From positions 1 through 64,000 of the forward strand of contig NZ_BCRN01000016.1 of NCBI RefSeq assembly GCF_001552615.1: 64,000 bases of DNA, in the 5' to 3' direction. Positions 17,919 through 25,761 of the stretch are shown here, in pieces. Source of the DNA: Millisia brevis NBRC 105863. GTDB lineage: Bacteria; Actinomycetota; Actinomycetes; Mycobacteriales; Mycobacteriaceae. The notes below the pieces were generated by a model. It saw only the letters and a list, made by a program, of their open reading frames with translations. It did no database searches and was not told where the DNA came from. Within the stretch, counting starts at the first letter, position 1. The number at the start of each line of letters is the position of its first letter. The translations under genes were made by a program, and so were the position numbers.

Positions 17919-19109
17919 ATGTCGACCCACACCCCCACCAAGAAGTTCGACGCCCTCGACCCGCTGTCGATCGACTCGCTCTACGACGAGGAGGAACTCG
18001 CCGTACGGGATCTGGTCCGCAGCTTCTGCGCCGAGCACATCACCCCCTACGTCGGCGAGTGGTTCGAGGCGGGCGAACTGCCCGGCGCCCGCGACCTCGC
18101 CCGCGAATTCGGCAAGCTCGGCCTGCTGGGCATGCACCTCGAGGGCTACGGATGTTCCGGCTCGACCGCCGTGCACTACGGCCTGGCCTGCCTCGAGCTC
18201 GAGGCCGCCGACTCCGGCATCCGCTCGCTGGTCTCCGTCCAGGGTTCGCTGGCGATGTTCTCGATCTGGAACAACGGCTCCGAGGAGCAGAAGCAGCGCT
18301 GGCTGCCCGGCATGGCCGCCGGCGAGCTGATCGGCTGCTTCGGATTGACCGAGCCGGACGCCGGCTCCGACCCCGCCTCGATGAAGACCCGGGCCCGCCG
18401 CGACGGTGACGACTGGATCCTCGACGGCCGCAAGATGTGGATCACCAACGGATCGATCGCCGACGTCGCGGTCGTCTGGGCCCACACCGAGGACGGCATC
18501 CGCGGCTTCATCGTGCCCACCGATACCCCCGGCTTCGCCGCGCACACCCTCAAGCACAAGCTCTCGCTGCGGGCCTCGGTCACCAGCGAACTGGTGCTCG
18601 ACGGGGTGCGGCTGCCGGCCGACGCGCTGATGCCCGAGGGCCGCGGGGTCAAGGCGCCGCTGCAGAGCCTCTCCGAGGCGCGCTACGGCATCGTCTGGGG
18701 CGCGATGGGCGCCGCCCGCTCGGCGTGGGAGTCCGCCCGCGACTACTCGATGCAGCGGGTCCAGTTCGGTCGACCGATCGGCGGCTTCCAGCTCACCCAG
18801 GCGAAGCTGACCGATATGGCGGTCGAACTGCACAAGGGGCAGCTGCTCTCGCTGCACCTCGGCCGGCTCAAGGACGCCGGCGGCCTGCGCCCCGAACAGG
18901 TCAGCTTCGGCAAGCTCAACAACACCCGCGAGGCGATCGACATCTGCCGCACGGCCCGAACGATCCTGGGCGGCAACGGTATCTCGCTGGAATTCCCCGT
19001 CATCCGACATATGGTCAACCTGGAATCGGTCCTGACCTACGAGGGCACCCCCGAGATGCACCAGCTCGTTCTCGGCCAGGCCTTCACCGGCGAAAGCGCA
19101 TTCCGATGA
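17919..19109 (+). CDS. gcdH: Glutaryl-CoA dehydrogenase
   Basis: This FAD enzyme oxidises and decarboxylates glutaryl-CoA to crotonyl-CoA and CO2. Recognition rests on GYGCSGSTAVHYGL, the SGIRSLVSVQ segment whose Glu/Arg/Ser positions bind the distal carboxylate in human GCDH, LTEPDAGSDPASM, EARYGIVWGAMG, and GGNGISLEFPVIRHMVNLE. The catalytic Glu is residue 375 in TYEGTPEMHQ. The length is 396 aa. In this operon it handles the glutaryl-CoA left after thiolysis of the pimeloyl chain. The stop overlaps the next ATG (ATGA). Confidence 0.93.
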   Translation: MSTHTPTKKFDALDPLSIDSLYDEEELAVRDLVRSFCAEHITPYVGEWFEAGELPGARDLAREFGKLGLLGMHLEGYGCSGSTAVHYGLACLELEAADSGIRSLVSVQGSLAMFSIWNNGSEEQKQRWLPGMAAGELIGCFGLTEPDAGSDPASMKTRARRDGDDWILDGRKMWITNGSIADVAVVWAHTEDGIRGFIVPTDTPGFAAHTLKHKLSLRASVTSELVLDGVRLPADALMPEGRGVKAPLQSLSEARYGIVWGAMGAARSAWESARDYSMQRVQFGRPIGGFQLTQAKLTDMAVELHKGQLLSLHLGRLKDAGGLRPEQVSFGKLNNTREAIDICRTARTILGGNGISLEFPVIRHMVNLESVLTYEGTPEMHQLVLGQAFTGESAFR

Positions 19110-20251
19110 GCCGCTCGACCTACGACTCCGAACATCTCGCCTTCCGGGAGATGGTGCACGACTTCGTCGAGCAGACGATCACCCCGGCCCACGAGGAGTG
19201 GGAGACCAAGGGCTGCCTCGACAAGGCGCTGTTCACCGAGGCGGGCAAGCTCGGTCTGCTCGGCTTCCCGGTCGCCGAACAGTACGGCGGCCCGGGCGTC
19301 GAGGACTTCCGCTACCACGCGATCGTGATCGACGAGGTCAACCGGGCGGGCAATGCCGCTGCGGGCATTGCCTTCTCGCTGCAGAACGATGTGGTCCTGC
19401 CGTACATCAACGAGCTGACCAACGACGAGCAGAAGGCCCGCTGGCTGCCCGGGACCGTCACCGGCGACACCGTGCTGGCGATCGCGATGACCGAGCCCGG
19501 CACCGGCAGCGATCTGACCGGTATCCGCACCACCGCGGTGCGCGACGGCGACGACTATGTGGTCAACGGGTCGAAGACGTTCATCTCCAACGGGTTCAAC
19601 GGAAACCTCTTCGTCGTGGCCACCCGCACCTCCGATGATCCCCACAAGGGACTGACCCTGCTGGTGGTCGAGGGTGATACCCCCGGCTTCGAGCGCGGTC
19701 GCAATCTGGAGAAGATCGGCCTGCACGCCCAGGACACCGCGGAACTGTCGTTCACCGATATGCGGGTGCCGGTGGCCAACCGGCTCGGCGAGGAGGGCGA
19801 GGGCTTCTACCAACTGGTGCGCAATCTGCCGCAGGAGCGGTTGTCCCTGTCGATCGGCGCGGTCGCCGCGGCCGAGGGCGTGTTCCATGAGACGTTGGGA
19901 TACGTCAAGGAGCGCAAGGCCTTCGGCAAGCCGGTGGCAACCTTCCAGAACACCCAGTTCGTGTTGGCGGAGATCGCGACCGAGCTCGACCTGGCGCGCA
20001 CCTTCCTCGACGACTGCATCGCCGAGCACAACGAGGGCGGTCTGACCCCCGCCCGCGCGGCCCGGCTCAAGTGGTGGTCGACCGAATTGCAGTTCCGGAC
20101 GGCGCATCGCTGCCTGCAATTGCACGGCGGCTACGGGTACATGCGCGAATACGCGGTCTCGCGGGCCTTCGTCGACGCGCGTATCCAAACCATCTACGGC
20201 GGAACGACCGAGATCATGAAGACGATCATCGCCAAGGATCTCGGCATCTAA
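19106..20251 (+). CDS. Acyl-CoA dehydrogenase
   Basis: This 381-aa acyl-CoA dehydrogenase shows AMTEPGTGSDLTGI, VNGSKTFISNG, QDTAELSFTDMRVP and LQLHGGYGYMREYAVSRAFVD, with the catalytic Glu expected at residue 369 in IYGGTTEIMK. The pattern resembles medium/long-chain AcdA enzymes. In the operon it could dehydrogenate pimeloyl-CoA or cyclohexanecarboxyl-CoA; the second candidate for the ring step is the enzyme at 6338-7489. It begins inside the gcdH stop (ATGA) and is followed 33 bp later by the hydratase. Confidence 0.88.
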   Translation: MSRSTYDSEHLAFREMVHDFVEQTITPAHEEWETKGCLDKALFTEAGKLGLLGFPVAEQYGGPGVEDFRYHAIVIDEVNRAGNAAAGIAFSLQNDVVLPYINELTNDEQKARWLPGTVTGDTVLAIAMTEPGTGSDLTGIRTTAVRDGDDYVVNGSKTFISNGFNGNLFVVATRTSDDPHKGLTLLVVEGDTPGFERGRNLEKIGLHAQDTAELSFTDMRVPVANRLGEEGEGFYQLVRNLPQERLSLSIGAVAAAEGVFHETLGYVKERKAFGKPVATFQNTQFVLAEIATELDLARTFLDDCIAEHNEGGLTPARAARLKWWSTELQFRTAHRCLQLHGGYGYMREYAVSRAFVDARIQTIYGGTTEIMKTIIAKDLGI

Positions 20252-20284
20252 TCCGCTCCACCGCACAGGAACCGGGAGTCCGGC

Positions 20285-21040
20285 ATGAGTGTCACCCTCG
20301 AACGTCATGATGCCGTCGGCGTCATCACCCTCGAACGTCCCCCCGCCAACGCCTTCGACGAGCAGCAGACCCAGCGGCTCGCCGAGGCGGTGGCCCGGTC
20401 CGGAGCCGATCCGGATATCCACGCCCTGTTGATCCGGGGAGCGGGGCGCCGCTTCTGCGGTGGGGCGGACATCACCATGCTGGACTCCTGGCGCGAGGCA
20501 CCCGATCGGCGCGAGCGCATGGCGCGCTTCGCCGAAGGGTTGCAGACCGTCTTCGCCGCGATCGCCGACCTACCGAAGCCGTCGATCGCGGCGATCGGCG
20601 GGGCGGCGACCGGCGGTGGCCTCGAATTGGCGTTGGCCTGCGATTTCCGGATCGTCGGTGCCCGCGCAAAGGTGGGCCTGCCGGAGATCGCCCTGGGCCT
20701 GCTGCCCGGCGCCGGCGGCACGCAACGGCTGACGCGGCTCGCCGGCCCCGCCACAGCGACCCGGCTGATCCTGGGGGCGGAACTGATCGACGGGCTCGAG
20801 GCGCAACGCCTGGGGGTGGCGCACTGGGTGGTCGACGACGCGGACGTCGACGTCGAGGGCCTGCGGCATGCCCACCGGCTGTCCGAGCTGCCGCCGGACG
20901 CGTACGCCGCCGCCAAGCGCTGCATCATCTCCGCGGACGGCCCCGATGGCTACGCGGTGGAGGTCGACGAGATCAGCCAACTGATCGATACCGACGAGAC
21001 ATTGCGCCTCCTCGGCCGGTTCGTCGCGCGTGCCCGGTGA
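20285..21040 (+). CDS. Enoyl-CoA hydratase, possible BadK role
   Basis: This 251-aa crotonase-family hydratase has the oxyanion-hole regions FCGGADI and ATGGGLELALACD, and the two catalytic Glu residues in GGGLELA and LPEIALGLLPGAGGTQRL. It would hydrate cyclohex-1-ene-carboxyl-CoA (the BadK step), 2,3-dehydropimeloyl-CoA, or both, since no other hydratase is encoded nearby. Family members are broad in substrate, so the assignment comes from context. The C-terminus is slightly short but complete. The TetR gene follows after 71 bp. Confidence 0.85.
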   Translation: MSVTLERHDAVGVITLERPPANAFDEQQTQRLAEAVARSGADPDIHALLIRGAGRRFCGGADITMLDSWREAPDRRERMARFAEGLQTVFAAIADLPKPSIAAIGGAATGGGLELALACDFRIVGARAKVGLPEIALGLLPGAGGTQRLTRLAGPATATRLILGAELIDGLEAQRLGVAHWVVDDADVDVEGLRHAHRLSELPPDAYAAAKRCIISADGPDGYAVEVDEISQLIDTDETLRLLGRFVARAR

Positions 21041-21111
21041 CCTTCGACAGCGCTCACGGGGCGGAGCGCCGGTACTGTGAGGCAAGATTTCCCGGCCCGA
21101 GGAGCACGACG

Positions 21112-21798
21112 ATGACCACCGACAACGACGCGACATCCCTGGATGCGTTGTCGGTGGACGAGGCGGTACGCGCCGTCCGGGCCAACTCGCGCCGCAAGCA
21201 GGTCCTCGACGCCGCCGTGCGGGTGATGGAGCGCACCGGCTTCCACCAGATGTCGATGCAGGCCCTCGCCGACGAGGCGGGGGTCAGCGTCGGGCTGATC
21301 TACAAGTACTTCGGCGGCAAGGAGGACATCCTGCTCGCCACGATCGTGGCGATCCTCGATGCCTTCCGCAATCAGCTCGAACCGGAGATGGACGCCGCCG
21401 GGGACGACCCGGTCGAGCGGCTGGTCGCCGGTATGCGCCGGTACATGCAGATCGTCGGGGAGAACCTCGACGCGGTCGTGCTCACCTATCGGGAGAGCCG
21501 CACCCTCGACGCCGCCGGCCGCGCCCGGATCAAGGATCTGGAAATCGAGACCGCCGCCCCGTTGCGTTCGGCTCTCGAGGACGGAATCGCCGCCGGGCTG
21601 ATCAACCCCGTCGACGCGGAGCTCGTCACCTTCGACATCATCCTGCTCGCGCACGGATGGGCGCTCAAGCACTGGGCGCTGGGCCGCCGCTACACGCTCG
21701 AGGACTACATCAACAAGCAGACCCTGCTGATCCTCAGCGTCCTGCTGCCCGAGGACCGGCGCGACCAGTACGCACACCTAGCGCGGGCTGACAGCTGA
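21112..21798 (+). CDS. TetR-family regulator, probable repressor of the alicyclic-acid locus
   Basis: This 228-aa TetR protein has an N-terminal helix-turn-helix at about residues 23-70 (MSMQALADEAGVSVGLIYKY, then FGGKEDIL) and a helical ligand-binding domain. GAGGAGC lies 6-8 bases before the ATG at 21112; GTG at 21037 is in frame but overlaps the hydratase gene. Its position at the end of the operon and the inverted repeats at 6279-6317 and 14505-14550 suggest that it binds them and is released by an acyl-CoA of the pathway. That link is inference. Confidence 0.88.
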   Translation: MTTDNDATSLDALSVDEAVRAVRANSRRKQVLDAAVRVMERTGFHQMSMQALADEAGVSVGLIYKYFGGKEDILLATIVAILDAFRNQLEPEMDAAGDDPVERLVAGMRRYMQIVGENLDAVVLTYRESRTLDAAGRARIKDLEIETAAPLRSALEDGIAAGLINPVDAELVTFDIILLAHGWALKHWALGRRYTLEDYINKQTLLILSVLLPEDRRDQYAHLARADS

Positions 21799-21907
21799 CC
21801 ATGGGCGGTAGACCTCTCGGCCGTCAGCTGGATGGGTGAACTGATCAGACCCAACCCGATCCTCCAAGAGCAGTTTGTCCAGAACGATCTCGATCTCGTC
21901 GGGTGCT

Positions 21908-22618
21908 CTACTGCGTCCTCTTGATAATCACGTCGAGACCTTGGCTGGGGTTGTACGACCACGTGGCTTCGAAAGGGCCCCAAGAACTGGACTGAACACC
22001 GCTAAAGGCGGTCGTACTATTCATTTGGTTCCTGATCGCATCCGGAATATCAAGCGCGTGGAGAACGCAAGCGGCCTGCTCAATCGACAGATCGCCGGAG
22101 TCGCTACTGTTCCCGGCAGTATCCAGAAATATGCTTGCACCGCCGTCCTGCACTACGCCCGCAGGCAATCCACACAGCGTTGCAGCGGTGGGGATCAACC
22201 TCTGAAGGGCCGCCAACTCGGCCGCAGCCTGCTGTTCCGCGGCTTCTCTATCCGCCTCCGCCTGCTCGGCAGCTGCGCGCTCCTCGACGACCCGTTGAGA
22301 GGCGGCTCTGGAGTTCATGACGTTGATAGCCAGAAGCCCTACGGCGGCCGCCACAAGCACGAGGAGGCCGACGATGATCACGACTCGGAACCACGTCGGC
22401 TGCATGAATGCAGATCTCCCGGAAATTCTCCGAGGTTGCCACGGCGCGGGCGGCGCAGTCTGGATTCGATCCGGGACCAGTTCCGACTTCAGTCGGGTGT
22501 ACTCAGTCCATTCCGCGCCAGACCACCATCGGTAACGCGTGGGGTCAGTCTCATCCGGGAACCAACCCGGCGGGATCTGCTCGGGGGGTTGCGCCTGAAC
22601 TCCCTCGGAGGTGACCAT
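21908..22618 (-). CDS. DUF2510 membrane protein with coiled coil
   Basis: This 236-aa protein begins with a DUF2510 domain (IPPGWFPDETDPTRYRWWSG), then a linker, one membrane helix (about residues 75-98, VVIIVGLLVLVAAAVGLLAI), a Glu/Ala/Gln-rich coiled coil, and a C-terminal globular part with LCGLPAGVV and SSSWGPFEATWSY. The C-terminal part should lie outside the cell. The frame extends upstream to 22846, but ATG 22618, after AAGGGG, begins just before the domain. Base composition here is clearly less G+C-rich than the neighbours, which suggests a recently acquired gene. Function unknown. Confidence 0.75.
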   Translation of the reverse strand: MVTSEGVQAQPPEQIPPGWFPDETDPTRYRWWSGAEWTEYTRLKSELVPDRIQTAPPAPWQPRRISGRSAFMQPTWFRVVIIVGLLVLVAAAVGLLAINVMNSRAASQRVVEERAAAEQAEADREAAEQQAAAELAALQRLIPTAATLCGLPAGVVQDGGASIFLDTAGNSSDSGDLSIEQAACVLHALDIPDAIRNQMNSTTAFSGVQSSSWGPFEATWSYNPSQGLDVIIKRTQ

Positions 22619-23040
22619 TCGCGCCCCTTGCGGCCGACCAATAGAACTGCCAATGATAATAGGGATGCCGACCACGCTTAAGAACGACGGGCATCGAGGC
22701 CCCGAAATGAAGCCAACCAGGCCGCTTGGACCGTGAACCTTGTGTAGGACTGGGCCCGGATGCGACAACTGCTCGCGGATGGCGTTGTTCGGCTCCAATT
22801 CAGATGTTGTGTGGGATTGCCGATGAACCCCGTGAGGCGTTGTCATATCGGATGCGGCCGCAGCAGGGAGCCGAGGCCTTGGAACGGGCGTGATCGCGAC
22901 CGTTCGCGGTTGACGTGATCGCCGCCTGTTCAGGCACGGTCGCGCTGCGCGCAGGTACCGGACGGGACGACCGACGCCGTCGGGCGGGCTGATCCCGGCC
23001 GTCGTCGGCGAAGTACGTCGACACCCGTAGACTCACCCCC
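22619..23040. other. Gene-free stretch between divergent DUF2510 and MBL/Rieske genes
   Basis: No convincing gene is seen. The first 230 bases are AT-richer than the surroundings and continue the DUF2510 frame upstream without a conserved domain. The last 150 bases return to high G+C. The region must hold both promoters; no clear -35/-10 pair was found for the rightward gene. Confidence 0.5.
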
Positions 23041-24594
23041 GTGCGAATCACAGGACTCGGACATGCCGGGATGTTCATCGAAACCACTGGCGGAAGCATC
23101 CTGTGCGATCCCGTCATCGGTCCCAGCTTCTTCGGATCCTGGTTCCCGTTCCCGGACAATCGGGGTCTGGACTGGGATTACTTCGGCGCCGCCGACTTCC
23201 TGTACATCTCCCACCGGCACCGCGATCACTTCGATCCGGAGCTGCTGCGCAGGCACGTCCGCACGGATATCACGGTGCTTCTGCCGGATTATCCGACCGA
23301 GGATCTCGAGAAGGACATTCGCGCACTCGGGTACAACAACATCATCTACACCCAGGCGGCGGTGCCGCTCGAGTTCGGGTCGATGAAGCTGATGATCACC
23401 CCGCTGCGGGCGCCGAGCGACGGCCCGATCGGCGATTCGTCGCTGTCGGTGGACGACGGCACCGCGAGCATCCTCAACCAGAACGACTCGCACCCGCTCG
23501 ACGTCGACAAGCTGCTGGACTTCGGCAAGCCGGACGCCTACTTCACCCAGACGTCCGGGGCGATCTGGTGGCCGATGGTCTACGACCTGCCGCACGACGC
23601 GAAGCAGAACTTCGCCCGCCTCAAGCGAGACGCGCAGAACAAGCGCGCGATGTACTACATCGAGAAGGTCGACGCGCAGTACGTCTTCCCGATGGCCGGC
23701 CCGCCGATGTTCCTGCGCGGTGAGCTGTTCAAGTACAACGGCTGGGGCAGCGAGGACGACTCGATCTTCACCGATCAGCGCCAATTCCTCACGCACATGC
23801 GCGAATTGCGACCCGAGCAGGAGGGCTACGAGTTCGTGCCCGGCACCGTCGTCGACCTGACCGACGGCCGGCTCGAGGTCACCCAGACCCTGTACACCGA
23901 AGCCGAGTTGGACCGGGTCTTCGACGACAAGTGGACCTACCTGACCGAGCAGCGCGACTCCCGGCAGGCCGAGGTCGCGGCCGAGGAGGCCGCCCGCGCC
24001 GCCGTGCTGCCCCCGGACGAGATGCTCGAGGCGATCAAGCAGTGGTGGGAGCCGCTGCTGCGCCGCGCCCGCACCATCCGCAAGGGCGTCGGCGGCAATG
24101 TGCGCTTCCGGATCGGCGAACTCGACATGGTGGTCGACTTCATGAAGGGGAAGGTCCGCGAATACGCGGGCGAGGAGTGCATCTACTGGTACACCATCTC
24201 CCCCGACCTGGTCTCGACCAATATCGCCGACCACGAGATCGACTGGTCCAACTCGATCTTCCTGTCGATGCAGTTCGACGTCGGCCGCGCCGGGAAGTTC
24301 AACGAATTCCTGACCACGTTCCTCAAGTGCCTGTCGAAGGACCGCATCGAGTACGTGGAGAACTGGTACGCCGAGCAGGCCGACCTGACCGAGGACGCGC
24401 AGATGGGCGACTGGACGGTGCAGCGCCGCTGCCCGCACCTGCGCGCCGACCTGACCCGGACCGGCAAGGTCGAGGACGGCATCCTCACGTGCTCCCTGCA
24501 CGACTGGAAGTGGGACCTGTCCACCGGCAAATGCCTGACCACCAACGGTCACAGCATTCGCGCGTCCCGAGCCACCGAATCCGCGTCCGCCTAG
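23041..24594 (+). CDS. Metallo-beta-lactamase fold / Rieske 2Fe-2S fusion protein
   Basis: This 517-aa protein has an N-terminal MBL-fold hydrolase domain with the metal motif HRHRDH at residues 58-63, a central region rich in aromatic and acidic residues, and a C-terminal Rieske centre with ligands C464, H466, C484 and H487 (CPH-x17-CSLH). The layout resembles CMP-N-acetylneuraminate hydroxylase-like proteins and, from memory, Rv3818 of M. tuberculosis. The Rieske centre suggests an electron-transfer hydroxylation rather than simple hydrolysis; the substrate is unknown. The GTG start at 23041 has no strong ribosome site. It stands alone. Confidence 0.85.
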   Translation: MRITGLGHAGMFIETTGGSILCDPVIGPSFFGSWFPFPDNRGLDWDYFGAADFLYISHRHRDHFDPELLRRHVRTDITVLLPDYPTEDLEKDIRALGYNNIIYTQAAVPLEFGSMKLMITPLRAPSDGPIGDSSLSVDDGTASILNQNDSHPLDVDKLLDFGKPDAYFTQTSGAIWWPMVYDLPHDAKQNFARLKRDAQNKRAMYYIEKVDAQYVFPMAGPPMFLRGELFKYNGWGSEDDSIFTDQRQFLTHMRELRPEQEGYEFVPGTVVDLTDGRLEVTQTLYTEAELDRVFDDKWTYLTEQRDSRQAEVAAEEAARAAVLPPDEMLEAIKQWWEPLLRRARTIRKGVGGNVRFRIGELDMVVDFMKGKVREYAGEECIYWYTISPDLVSTNIADHEIDWSNSIFLSMQFDVGRAGKFNEFLTTFLKCLSKDRIEYVENWYAEQADLTEDAQMGDWTVQRRCPHLRADLTRTGKVEDGILTCSLHDWKWDLSTGKCLTTNGHSIRASRATESASA

Positions 24595-24633
24595 AACGGT
24601 CCGCCCGGAACGGTAGGACCCGTACGGGCCGAC

Positions 24634-25032
24634 TCAGCCCGCTTCGCCGCGCAGGCGCGATTCCAGGTCGGCTCGCGCCTGCCGCCGCTGCTCGTCGACA
24701 TCGGCGATGTCGGCGTTGACGCGCTTGCGCAATCCGGTGAACAGGAACAGCGACAGCGGCATCGCGATCAGCACCGCGAAGACCGCCCCGACGATCAACG
24801 GCACATCGACGCCGACCACCCGCGGTAGGTAAAGGATGAGCGCCGCAAGCACGACAACCAGCCCCAATCGGGCAGCGGTGTAGGCGGCGAGGCTGCGCAC
24901 CAGACGTCCCTTCGGCGACCCGGAAGCGCTGGTAGGAGCATCGGCGGGGGCGTCGGAGGGGCCTGTGGAGGGCGATTCCGGAGTACTCACGACCCACATC
25001 CTAGTCGTGCCCAGTTTCACCGTTTTGTCCAT
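24634..25032 (-). CDS. DUF4229 small membrane protein
   Basis: This 132-aa protein has a Pro/Ser/Ala-rich N-terminal tail, two membrane helices (about residues 52-95: ARLGLVVVLAALILYL and IVGAVFAVLIAMPLSLFLF) and the conserved DUF4229 end FTGLRKRVNADIADVDEQRR. Family function is unknown; in mycobacteria it lies near the menaquinone and cytochrome c genes, as here. The ATG at 25032 directly follows GGGGAGG, which decides the start over the internal Met at 24999. It is convergent with the MBL/Rieske gene and diverges from bldC. Confidence 0.8.
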   Translation of the reverse strand: MDKTVKLGTTRMWVVSTPESPSTGPSDAPADAPTSASGSPKGRLVRSLAAYTAARLGLVVVLAALILYLPRVVGVDVPLIVGAVFAVLIAMPLSLFLFTGLRKRVNADIADVDEQRRQARADLESRLRGEAG

Positions 25033-25182
25033 TACCTCCCCTTTACCAACTGTAGATGGTTCGAGTACCCGGGGTGTCCGGTGCCACCATGGGTCGCGGA
25101 GGTTCGCCGGAGTGCGACGAACCGTTCGACAACAGGCACCGCACCGCGATGCCGATGAAGAACGCACGAGTGAGGCCGGAAT

Positions 25183-25398
25183 ATGACAACTGCGACGACA
25201 ACCATCCGCGATGCGCTGATGACGCCCGGGCAGGTGGCTGCTCTGTTCCACGTCGATCCGAAGACCGTGACGCGGTGGGCACACGCCGGACGGCTCGGAT
25301 CGGTGCGCACGCCGGGTGGACATCGCCGGTTCCGCCGGAGCGAGGTCATGACCCTGCTGGAATCGCTGACCACCGACGCCCATCCGCACAGCGCCTGA
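25183..25398 (+). CDS. bldC: BldC-family MerR-like DNA-binding protein
   Basis: This 71-aa winged-helix protein is of the BldC group, with LMTPGQVAALFHVDPKTVTRWA followed by GRLGSVRTPGGHRRFR, the wing that contacts DNA. Streptomyces BldC binds direct repeats as head-to-tail multimers and controls development; in non-sporulating relatives the role is unclear. It has no ligand-binding domain. A GAGGCCGGA lies before the ATG, and a strong hairpin follows the stop, so it is probably a single-gene transcript. Confidence 0.9.
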   Translation: MTTATTTIRDALMTPGQVAALFHVDPKTVTRWAHAGRLGSVRTPGGHRRFRRSEVMTLLESLTTDAHPHSA

Positions 25399-25409
25399 CC
25401 CGACCGACC

Positions 25410-25452
25410 CGGTGGCCCGGGGACTCGCACCAGGCGAGCTCCCGGGCCGCCG
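25410..25452 (+). terminator. Hairpin terminator after bldC
   Basis: A long stem begins 12 bp after the bldC stop: GGCCCGGG-GA-CTCGC (25414-25428) pairs with GCGAG-CT-CCCGGGCC (25434-25448) around a 5-nt loop, with two mismatched central positions, and extends outward by about four more pairs. No T-tract follows. Confidence 0.55.
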
Positions 25453-25545
25453 CCGCTCACTGCCGAGCACCGATGACGCCCGAACGGGAATAGGCCCGGA
25501 CCATCCCGCTCGACAGGTCTATCCTCGGAGGGTGGGAGGTGCGAC

Positions 25546-25746
25546 GTGATCTACCTATTGGCCCTTATCGCGGCTGTGGCAATCGCGGTTCTACTGTGGC
25601 GGGCCTTCGGTCCGCAGCGTGGGACGCCTCCGGTACGCCGACCGGGCCCCAAGGGTCCCGACGACGATCCCGATTTCCTCTGGCGGCTCGATCGCCAGGC
25701 CAAGAAGTCTCGCGACGAGGATCAGTCCGGCCGCGAAACGGAATGA
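25546..25746 (+). CDS. Small single-span membrane protein
   Basis: This 66-aa protein has one N-terminal membrane helix (IYLLALIAAVAIAVLLW, residues 2-18) and a charged cytoplasmic tail with PVRRPGPKGPDDDPDFLWRLD. The tail motif PGPKGPDDDPDFL recurs in small conserved proteins of related actinobacteria as far as I recall, but no function is known. GTG at 25546 is preceded by GGGAGGT at good spacing. It converges on the MinD-like ATPase gene. Confidence 0.7.
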   Translation: MIYLLALIAAVAIAVLLWRAFGPQRGTPPVRRPGPKGPDDDPDFLWRLDRQAKKSRDEDQSGRETE

Positions 25747-25761
25747 GCGTGGGCCCGCGGG

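Noticed and set aside
22619-23040. N-terminal extension of the DUF2510 protein up to 22846
   Set aside because: The added 76 residues lack conservation features, and a purine-rich site lies directly before ATG 22618.
24619-24628. CCCGTACGGG palindrome as a terminator between the MBL/Rieske and DUF4229 genes
   Set aside because: Only 10 bp with no loop or T-tract; too weak to call.
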